DNA of 10,698 bases from an uncultured Bacteroidales bacterium (GTDB lineage: Bacteria; Bacteroidota; Bacteroidia; Bacteroidales; UBA932). Position 1 is the first letter of the stretch. Each line of letters opens with the position of its first letter. Shown here in pieces: positions 1 to 7,400 of the stretch. The notes under the pieces were generated by a model. That model did not search any database. It was given only the letters and a program-made list of their open reading frames with translations, and had not been told where the DNA came from. The position numbers were made by a program, and so were the translations under genes. Location: NCBI GenBank assembly GCA_937900465.1, contig CALCEJ010000028.1, positions 1-10,698 on the forward strand. Reading direction: 5' to 3'.

Positions 1-57
1 ACAATAGCCAATATAATAATTCGAATTACAAATATAATAATAAAAATAACAAACGCT
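1..57. other. AT-rich end segment that replaces the 3' end of priA
   Basis: This stretch is extremely AT-rich: 8 G or C in the first 52 bases, against a clearly GC-richer neighbour. It is joined to priA exactly where the conserved GYPPYTR block should continue into the C-terminal domain; instead the frame reads a short leucine-rich tail and stops at 26-28. On the minus strand it contains TATATTTG (29-36), a match to the Bacteroidota -7 box TAnnTTTG, so it resembles an intergenic or promoter segment from elsewhere in a similar genome. Either an assembly join or the edge of an inserted element would explain it; the sequence alone cannot decide. Confidence 0.5.
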
Positions 58-1864
58 GACGCGTATAAGGAGGATAGCCAAAGAATTTCCGTTCCTTCAG
101 AAGGTTTTCAACTGCACGCTCACCGGTAATTACGGGATGGGTCGACTGGGCTGTCTGGATTACGAAAAGGCCCTTCTTCCCGCGCCTTCCCGTACGTCCT
201 TTGAACTGTTCCAGGAGTTGAAGAGCCTTTTCATCCGCCCTGAAATCCGGAATCCCGAGGACTGAATCCGCCTGAAGCACCGCAACCAGCGACACTCCTG
301 CGAAGTCAAACCCCTTCGAAACCATCTGGGTCCCGATCAGAATATCTATTTCGCCCTTTCCGAACGCTTTGACGGTCGCAGTAATCTCAGAAGGAGTAAC
401 ATCGGAGTCAATCCTTGCGACGGAGGCGTCCGGAAACAGGGCTTTAACCTCCTGCTCTATGCGCTGGGAACCCGCACCGACAGGAACGAGAGAGCCTCCG
501 CAATTAATGCAGACGCCGCTGTAAGTCTCCGAGAACCCGCAGTGATGGCAGCGGAGAAGTTCCTTGCCGCCATCCTTGTGAAGGGACATCGGGACCCCGC
601 ACTGAGGACACTTGACCGTCTTGCCGCAGGAAGAGCATTGAACGGACGGGGCCCACGAGCGCCTTGCCCTGAGATACACCGCCTGTCCGCCCCCCGAAAG
701 CGTTTCCTTCGTAAGCAGGAACAGTTTCCTTGAAATATGTCCATCCATTCCTCCCTTCCGCCTTTCTTCCCCTGTGTCAATCACCAGAGTATCACTTCCG
801 TCGCCGCCATAAAACCGTTCAGTCAGAGAGGCCGATGCATATTTACCGGAAGTAGAATTGTAGATGGACTCGAGCGAAGGAGTTGCGCTTCCAAGCAAGG
901 CGTCCGCCTTGTGAATCGATGCGAGCATAAGCGCGACATCGCGTCCATTGTACCTTGGAGCAGGGGAGTCCTGCTTAAAGGAGGCATCGTGCTCCTCATC
1001 GACGATTACAAGGCCCAGATTCCTGTGGGGCAGGAACACGGATGACCGGGTACCAAGGACCATATAGACTCCTTTTTCCCTCATCGAGGCGGCTGTATTC
1101 CTGCGCCTTGCAGCTGTTTCCTGGGAATGGAAAACCATAACCGGGGGTATTGCCTCACGGACCCTGTCTTCAAGCTGACGGGAAAGAGCGATTTCCGGGA
1201 CCATATACAGGACGGATTTTCCACTCTCCAATACTTCCGATGCGATCTTAAGGTAGATTTCCGTCTTTCCGGAGCCGGTGACACCGGCCAGAAGGACCGT
1301 TTTCCCGGATCTGAATCCTTTCTTTATGTCTTCGTAAGCAAGCGTCTGATGAGAAGACAGTTGAATATCAGACGCGGAGACCAAAGGAGACGGTTTTCCA
1401 GCAAGCTCGGAGCGTGCCGCTTCGAGCTCCGCGGCATAACGTTCCCTGGTTTCTTCCTTCCTTGCAGAAGAGAGTTTCCCCTCGAGAATCCCGATTCGTT
1501 TTTCAAGCCTTTCGCGGATTCTCAGAAGGACTTCCTCTTCACGGATTTTCTCGGACGTATAAGCCGCTTTGAAAACCTCCCCCACGGAGCACATATAGTA
1601 ATCCGCCACACTCCGGAAAAGAGTTATCTCTTCTTTTGACACAGGGGGGAAACCGGATTCAAGGCCCGACACGGGGCGTATTCTCGACGGATCAACGTCA
1701 GGGGTAGCATCGACCTCCGAGACTATACCGGTGTATGGCTTCCCGGCAAAAGTCACATTAACCCATTCGCCGGGTCCTGCGACTGTCCCCTCGGGAAGAC
1801 TGTAACAGGGCTCCCACTCCAGACGGAGCGGAAGGATAACCTTTATATATCCGGTCTTACTCAC
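26..1864 (-). CDS. priA: Primosomal protein N' (replication restart helicase PriA), 3' end missing
   Basis: PriA is the superfamily 2 DNA helicase that recognises stalled or collapsed replication forks and reloads the replisome in the cytoplasm. Visible parts: N-terminal 3'-DNA-binding region (about residues 1-105), Walker A GVTGSGKT (194-201), DEEH box (289-292), GSATPS (325-330), and four CxxC pairs for two structural zincs (C410/C413, C419/C422, C439/C442, C452/C455). These are followed by GTQMVSKGFDF (511-521), PDFRADEKA and a motif VI region QFKGRTGRRGKKG (553-565). The family is usually about 730-830 residues; this copy has 612, and the last 10 after GYPPYTR (596-602) look foreign, so the C-terminal domain is lost at the window edge. 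The start is GTG (1864-1862), overlapping the upstream alpha-galactosidase TGA by 4 bases (GTGA), which suggests translational coupling. Motif VI departs from the usual QVxGRAGR. The family call is secure; the 3' end is not. Confidence 0.93.
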   Translation of the reverse strand: MSKTGYIKVILPLRLEWEPCYSLPEGTVAGPGEWVNVTFAGKPYTGIVSEVDATPDVDPSRIRPVSGLESGFPPVSKEEITLFRSVADYYMCSVGEVFKAAYTSEKIREEEVLLRIRERLEKRIGILEGKLSSARKEETRERYAAELEAARSELAGKPSPLVSASDIQLSSHQTLAYEDIKKGFRSGKTVLLAGVTGSGKTEIYLKIASEVLESGKSVLYMVPEIALSRQLEDRVREAIPPVMVFHSQETAARRRNTAASMREKGVYMVLGTRSSVFLPHRNLGLVIVDEEHDASFKQDSPAPRYNGRDVALMLASIHKADALLGSATPSLESIYNSTSGKYASASLTERFYGGDGSDTLVIDTGEERRKGGMDGHISRKLFLLTKETLSGGGQAVYLRARRSWAPSVQCSSCGKTVKCPQCGVPMSLHKDGGKELLRCHHCGFSETYSGVCINCGGSLVPVGAGSQRIEQEVKALFPDASVARIDSDVTPSEITATVKAFGKGEIDILIGTQMVSKGFDFAGVSLVAVLQADSVLGIPDFRADEKALQLLEQFKGRTGRRGKKGLFVIQTAQSTHPVITGERAVENLLKERKFFGYPPYTRQRLLFLLLYL

Positions 1865-3471
1865 TTGCTAAGTACCAGTCTGTCCACCGCGGGAACGGGG
1901 CCTCCAGGATTGGAAAGAGTCAGGGTGTTGTATCCACGGCGGAGATTTGCCACAAAAGTAATGTCCTGAGGGCCCGAAGGAACCTCGATGCGGACAGGGC
2001 CCGCATCATTTATGGACACGAACACCTCTCCGGAGACGTCCCCGAGAAAACTCAGCGTCATATGATAGCGTCCGCCGCGGCGGCTGTAGATTTCCTTCCA
2101 GCTGAGAGTGTTATCCACCGAACCGCCAAGTCCCGTAACAGCTGCGCCGAGCGAAGCTTCCGGAAGTCGTGAATACTCCGGTCCTCCTTTCCCTTCAATC
2201 CCGGTAAAGTCGTTGCAATAGGCCCATTCCGCTTCATAGACGGAGGGCTCCGCGATTCTCTCGCCTTCAAAAGTCAGCAGTACAGCGTTATGGGCTGGGA
2301 CGTCAAAGACCGGGGAGTCCATCGTACCATAGTCAATTCTCCGGCACAGGTCACGTACTTTCACCGCGCCTTTAAATTCGAGGTCCGAAGGGTTGACAAC
2401 AAAATGCACAGGCCCGTCAGAGGGGTTATAGAGGGCGACAGCCCGCTTGTTTCCGCGTTTTTTGATGATGTCCTTCACAAACACATAGCCCTCGCCCGAG
2501 CGGGCTGCGACATAGGCCTGAAGGCCAAGGGGATCCTGATTGATGGCAAGAAGCTCAGGATTCAGCACAAGAGCCCTCGTCTCCTCCGGAATGTAAGCAA
2601 GGTCACAGCCCAGAAGCAGCGGAGAACTCATTATGCACCACATCCCGAAATGGGCCTCTTCTTCAGCATAGCTCAGACCGAGGCCGTCCTCCCAGAATGG
2701 CGACGGTTTAATGTTATAGCCCACGGCAAGCATATCCATATCGTTGTATTTCCCGTTTCCGGCATAGGCGGAAAGGTACATATTCTGCTCGACGATGTAC
2801 TTGATATAGTCCCAGCGGGGGCGGATGTCACCGCTGATCCTCCAGGAATCAGCGACATCGCTTACCCAAGTGCCGGGATAGCGCCAGCGGCAGATATTGA
2901 AATGGACCGGACGGGTTGAGACGGAGTCAATAAGCTCGCCGATACGGGCATAGCGGGAAGGTTCGTCAAGACCAAGCGTATTTGCCCCGCACCAGTCGAT
3001 CTTTATGAAATCGAACTTCCAGCGGTTGAAGAAAAGATCAAGGTCCTGAATCTCGTGCTGCCAGAGCCCGGCGCCTGTTCCCATTATGTCATTGTTGTAG
3101 GTAGAGCCGCAGGTGTTATGCCCGGCGTCAGAATATATTCCCGCCTTGAGGCCCATCGAATGCAGCTTCTCAACCACCGGGCCCATTCCCTCGGGGAATC
3201 TTTCGGGATTCGCCGTCAGATTACCCCCGCTGTCCCTGAAGCCCATGAAACCGTCATCGATGTTTACATATCCATATCCGGCATCGAGATAGCCGCCGGA
3301 TACCATAAGTTCTCCCTGACGGACAATAATCGAATCAGAAATATCTACCATATAAGCATTCCAGGAACTCCATCCGAGAAGGGGCGGGACGACCGGGGGG
3401 GCAGCATCCTTCCTGCAGGCCGCACATAACGCTGTAACTATGACTATTAGGGGGAAAAAGCACTTTCTCAT
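1861..3471 (-). CDS. GH27-family alpha-galactosidase-like lipoprotein with C-terminal carbohydrate-binding-like module
   Basis: A predicted exported glycoside hydrolase that releases terminal alpha-galactose (or a related sugar such as alpha-N-acetylgalactosamine) from glycans. Residues 1-19 form a lipoprotein-type signal ending in LCAAC (lipidated Cys19; Cys at -3 is not the usual Leu), then RKD, so it is probably anchored to an outer or periplasmic membrane. The catalytic (beta/alpha)8 barrel runs from about 31 to 300 and begins with LGWSSWNAY. The family nucleophile is Asp159 in FIKIDWCG and the acid/base Asp215 in WRISGDI; both are present, as is NPELLAINQDPLG (304-316). A beta-sandwich follows to about 403, then a module (about 410-536) starting VYEAEWA and ending RGYNTLTLSNPGG...VDRLVL, resembling CBM6/35-type binding domains. 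The ATG at 3471 lies about 13-18 bases after a -7 box. It is first in a two-gene unit with priA. Exact substrate is not determinable here. Confidence 0.9.
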   Translation of the reverse strand: MRKCFFPLIVIVTALCAACRKDAAPPVVPPLLGWSSWNAYMVDISDSIIVRQGELMVSGGYLDAGYGYVNIDDGFMGFRDSGGNLTANPERFPEGMGPVVEKLHSMGLKAGIYSDAGHNTCGSTYNNDIMGTGAGLWQHEIQDLDLFFNRWKFDFIKIDWCGANTLGLDEPSRYARIGELIDSVSTRPVHFNICRWRYPGTWVSDVADSWRISGDIRPRWDYIKYIVEQNMYLSAYAGNGKYNDMDMLAVGYNIKPSPFWEDGLGLSYAEEEAHFGMWCIMSSPLLLGCDLAYIPEETRALVLNPELLAINQDPLGLQAYVAARSGEGYVFVKDIIKKRGNKRAVALYNPSDGPVHFVVNPSDLEFKGAVKVRDLCRRIDYGTMDSPVFDVPAHNAVLLTFEGERIAEPSVYEAEWAYCNDFTGIEGKGGPEYSRLPEASLGAAVTGLGGSVDNTLSWKEIYSRRGGRYHMTLSFLGDVSGEVFVSINDAGPVRIEVPSGPQDITFVANLRRGYNTLTLSNPGGPVPAVDRLVLSK

Positions 3472-3489
3472 AATTCTTTTCTTTTACGG

Positions 3490-3497
3490 CAAAGATA
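3490..3497 (-). promoter_or_regulatory. Putative Bacteroidota -7 box for the GH27-priA unit
   Basis: The minus strand reads TATCTTTG, matching the Bacteroidota -7 consensus TAnnTTTG, about 18 bases before the ATG at 3471. A transcript starting a few bases downstream would have a very short leader, as is usual in this phylum. No convincing -33 TTG/TTTG element is seen at the expected distance, so this rests on one box plus position. Confidence 0.45.
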
Positions 3498-3511
3498 ACC
3501 ATTTATTTTAT

Positions 3512-3519
3512 TATATTTG
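3512..3519 (+). promoter_or_regulatory. Putative Bacteroidota -7 box for the zinc-ribbon/kinase/AAA+ operon
   Basis: TATATTTG matches TAnnTTTG exactly and lies in an AT-rich stretch of the only intergenic gap. Transcription would start near 3525, giving a leader of about 19 bases to the ATG at 3544. The in-frame TTG at 3517 lies inside this box and would precede the transcript start, which favours the ATG. There is no clear -33 element. It sits only 14 bases from the opposing box on the other strand, so polymerase binding at the two would probably interfere. Confidence 0.5.
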
Positions 3520-3543
3520 TACGTTTTACACAACCTGAACGAT

Positions 3544-4413
3544 ATGAGCGAAAAACCTGACCAGGCGGTACGTTTCCAGCAAGAAGCGACAAAGAAGGAA
3601 GCCGTGTCGCTTGCCTCGAATAAAAAAACCGGCGCAACGTGCCCTCACTGCGGGGCCGCGCTCGATGCAAAATACGAACTCTGCCCCGTCTGCGGGAAAA
3701 AAATCGTGGATTACTGTACATTCTGCGGAGCTGACATGGGCCCCGGAGTGAAAGTGTGTCCGGAATGCGGGATGAGCGGGGACGGTGTAGTCTGTCCCAC
3801 TTGCGGAACCCTCAATTTCAGAAGCTATTGCTACAAATGCCAGACTCCGCTTACAAGGGCGGCAGTAAAGGCTCTCGAAAAAGCGAGGGAGGATCCAAAG
3901 GTCAAGGAGGCCGCGAGGATTATTTCCCGCCTTGCTGAGCTTCAATCCCAGCTTACTGAAGAGGAGATTGAACAGGCCGTGCCGGAGATTTCTCCGGAGG
4001 CGAAAAAGCTTATGGCCCTCCTCGGCAATACGGAATATACCGTTCCCCATAATAAAGAAACGGCTCCTCCAAAGGAGGAAATCGTCAGGGAATACGAATC
4101 CCTCGTGAAGGATGTGAATGACGTCCTTCAAAGCATGCTGCCCCCTCCCGGAGCAACCACCCCCCAGGAAAGGACCTATTACAGCGCCCGCAAACAGGCC
4201 ATCATTGAGACGGTAACCCGGACCGTCGAGGTCACCGGTACCGTAATGAAGCAGAAACTCCAATGGATATGCAACTGGTGTGGTTGTTCACACGATTATC
4301 CGGAAGAATGCACCCGGCCTGAACTTGGAGGCGAATGGATATACACGGATGTTCCTGTCACTGAAGTGGTGGGGACAAGGGACATCACAACTCAGCGTAA
4401 GATTTACAAATAA
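3544..4413 (+). CDS. Multi-zinc-ribbon protein, first gene of the kinase/AAA+ operon
   Basis: A 289-residue soluble protein without signal peptide or membrane segment. The N-terminal third carries three four-cysteine zinc ribbons in a row: C33/C36 with C47/C50, C58/C61 with C72/C75, and C84/C87 with C96/C99, each built of CPxC-G type knuckles. Residues 105-225 are charged and probably helical, with stretches rich in Glu, Lys and Ala. A fourth, differently built cluster lies near the C-terminus (C243, C246, C248, H250, C256). Such serial zinc ribbons usually act as protein- or nucleic-acid-binding adaptors; no enzyme motif is seen. I chose the ATG at 3544 over an in-frame TTG at 3517 because the TTG falls within the putative -7 box. 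The kinase gene follows after 5 bases, and the AAA+ protein two genes on also begins with a zinc ribbon, so this is probably an adaptor of the same complex. The specific function is unknown. Confidence 0.88.
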   Translation: MSEKPDQAVRFQQEATKKEAVSLASNKKTGATCPHCGAALDAKYELCPVCGKKIVDYCTFCGADMGPGVKVCPECGMSGDGVVCPTCGTLNFRSYCYKCQTPLTRAAVKALEKAREDPKVKEAARIISRLAELQSQLTEEEIEQAVPEISPEAKKLMALLGNTEYTVPHNKETAPPKEEIVREYESLVKDVNDVLQSMLPPPGATTPQERTYYSARKQAIIETVTRTVEVTGTVMKQKLQWICNWCGCSHDYPEECTRPELGGEWIYTDVPVTEVVGTRDITTQRKIYK

Positions 4414-4418
4414 CAGAT

Positions 4419-7400
4419 ATGGCAGAGAATAAATCCGGATGGAGCATAGGCTCAGTCCGAAAGGCAGGGGAGAAGCCTGCAGTGTCTCCTCAGAAGCAGC
4501 ACGTACCAGAGACATCACCGGAACCTGAAAAAACAGCGGCGGCGCCAAGGGTCCAGACACCTTCTCCGGAACCTGAAAAAACAGCAGCGGCGCCAAGGGT
4601 CCAGACACCTTCTCCGGATCCCGAAAAGACAGCGGCGGCACCAAGGGTCCAGACACCTTTTCCGGAACCTGAAAAGACAGCAGCGGCGCCGAAGGCTGAC
4701 GCCTCCGCTCCAGAAAAGACCGCAACGGCCCCGGGAGGTCCCTCCAAGGCCGTTCCGGCCGGGAACAGACCGGATTTCAAGACAGGCGACACCTTGACCG
4801 TCGGAAACAAAAAATACAAGATTGCAAGCATACTCGGCTCCGGAACGGAAGCTGACCTGTATGAACTGACGGACGGCAAGTCATCAAAGGCTCTCAAAGT
4901 CTATCACGGCGGATATGGGCCCAATATGGCAGTCATTCCGCTCGCGAAAAAGCTTAACGGAAAGATGCTCATAGCGGATATCGACTTCGTAGGAGAAGTC
5001 AACGGCTATCCCTCTGAGATGATGCCTCTTTACAAGCCCGGTTCCGCGGCTGCGATGGACCTTAAAAAAGATCAGAAAGCAATCCTCACGATTGCCTCCA
5101 TGACGGCCCTCGCACTGTCCGAGTGCCATAAGGCTGGATTCCTTCACAAGGATGTGAAACCGGCGAATATCCTCGTTTACGATGCGGAAAAATATGCCTG
5201 CGTCCTATGCGACCTGGGGATTGCGGACCCGCTCAAAAACGGCAAGGCGGAGTGCCGTCAGGACAGAACCCCGATGTATGCGGCCCCGGAAGTCTATGAT
5301 CCCGACAATACTGTCAACAGGGACGGATATACGTGGTGCCTTCTCACTCCTGCGGCTGACTACTATTCGCTTGGAATGTCCATCCTTTCGATGTGGATGG
5401 GGGAATCCGCTTTCCGCGCCCAGCAGACTGAAATTGAACTCGCAATCCAGAAAAAGAAGGGATCGATCAACATCCCTTCGGATATGCCCGATCCCCTTTA
5501 CACCATAACGAAGGGACTCCTCGTGCGGAATCCTGAAAAGAGATGGGGATACGCTGAAATAGTAAAATTCCTCTCCGGAGAAACTGTTGAAATTGAGGAT
5601 GACTCCGATGAGATCGGACAGCTCAACATAGTCTGGTCCGGCAGCAAGAATCAGGTAGCCCATTCGCTTTCTGACCTTGCCGCCTTCATGAGAGAGGATC
5701 CGGGCCTTGCCAAGCGCTATCTATACAAAGGAACGCTCATGGAGTGGCTGGAGGATTATCCTGAGATGATCCTTGCCCTTCAGGATATCACCGAGACCCG
5801 CTACCCCAAGGATCAGGACAGGGGACTGAACGCCGCAATGTTCGTCCTCGACCCCGATATGCCCATCTCCCTGTCCGGTATCAATTACAAGACGGGAGCG
5901 GCCGAAAAAATCGAGGCCCATACTCCCGTTGAGGTCAGGGACTTCCTTTCCACGCACAGCGCTGACGACGCCACGGTAGATTTTATCAATGACGAATCCT
6001 TCGTCGACTGGCTCACCGGAAAGGACAACGCCCTTGTCCGCGCAATGCCGTCAACCTGTGGAGAATCCACCCACGGGGAATACGGCTACAGGATCTATAT
6101 GCTGCGTCTTCTGACTATGCAGCCCCTTTCGGATCCGGTAGGGAACTGCGACCCCTCGTCGAATGAATACGCCATGACTTCCGACGGCCTTGCAAAACTT
6201 CTGAACAAGGCATACGACATATACTGGGGAATGTACAGGGGAGATAGTAAGCTGCTGGATGACTGGGATAATCCTTCCCACGCTCCTGAGAATCTCTATC
6301 TTAACTCCCACCTCGTCAAGCTCCTCGTAGAATCCTTCTACGACGGCGAAGCGGCTGACGGAGGCTTCCTGATGGAGTTCTTCTCCCTGAAGGGGAACCG
6401 TTTCCACTCCCAGATTGACGCCCTCCGGGAGACTGTAAAGCTCTGGGACGGCCGTAACGACACCTCAAAGGCCGGCCCCAAGGATGACAAGTTCCTTCTC
6501 CAGGCCTCGATGATGAAATACATCAAGCGGCTCGGCGCTGACCCGTGGTACACTTTCCGTCCTTCCGGAAAGACATTCACCGATTCGGAGGACAAGTGGG
6601 ACGATCTTGACGCTTCCGAGCTCAAGGATTCCCTTCACCGGGGCGTTCAGGGATGGTTCGCCGTAAACACAATGGAAGACCCTTCCGCGGACCATTCCGA
6701 GAAGTTCGCTTACGAGAAGGACCTCGATGTCTATCTGTCTTACATCGCAACTTGTAACGAAGATGCGAACGAGGTCGTCCGTTACGACAGGGCCGTCGCT
6801 GAGGCAAAGCAGATTGTCAGCGACGGGAAGAAGAAAATCCGCTCACGCGTCGTCCGTTCCACTGTTCAGGCAACCACGACCATCCTTTTCGCCTTGATTC
6901 CTTCACTGTTCCTCCTTGGCCTTATCATTTCCGCAATCATAGCTCACCCTGTCCTTGACACCACGAGCCTTGGCGGAGCGATAAAAGTCATCGCATATAT
7001 CCTTGGAGGCATTGCCGCCGTCGCCTGGTTCGCCCTCTCCGACAGTGACGGATGCATAGTGCCCATTATCGTGGGCGTTGTCGCCGCCGCCATCCTGAGG
7101 CTGCTGGTCAAGTTCCTCGCTGCATACATCCTGTATGTCTATGGAGTCGTAGTCGTCGCCGTCATCGTGTTTTTCCTTTTCGAAACCCTTTTCAACAAAA
7201 GTCCTTATGCTGCGGCGGCGAAAAAATTCACAAAGCCCGGTTTCGAGGAGCTCACTCTTGAGCCGCTGCACTTCGCCTGGAGCAAGGAGAAGGACTTCGA
7301 TTCTTCCCTTAACGGCGCCTTCAGCAATAGTGACATCGATCAGTGGAAGAATGACCAGAAGAAAAGGAGCGGCGGTGTCTGGGCGTTCATACTAGTGACC

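Noticed and set aside
3517..3543. TTG start that would extend the zinc-ribbon protein by nine residues
   Set aside because: The codon falls inside the TATATTTG -7 box, upstream of the likely transcript start; ATG at 3544 is a better choice.
3526..4263. A 245-codon open frame antisense to the zinc-ribbon gene
   Set aside because: It lies opposite a convincing gene with ordered zinc-ribbon cysteines, has no recognisable motif or upstream signal, and is expected from GC-rich codon structure.
4518..4692. Regular 48-bp repeats as a CRISPR array
   Set aside because: The copies are directly abutting with no unique spacers, lie within a coding frame, and encode a repeated 16-residue peptide.
4830..5580. 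The kinase domain as an inactive pseudokinase
   Set aside because: The ATP lysine, catalytic Asp in HKD, following Asn, DLG and APE are all present, so catalytic activity is the better expectation despite the HKD variant and unclear alpha-C glutamate.
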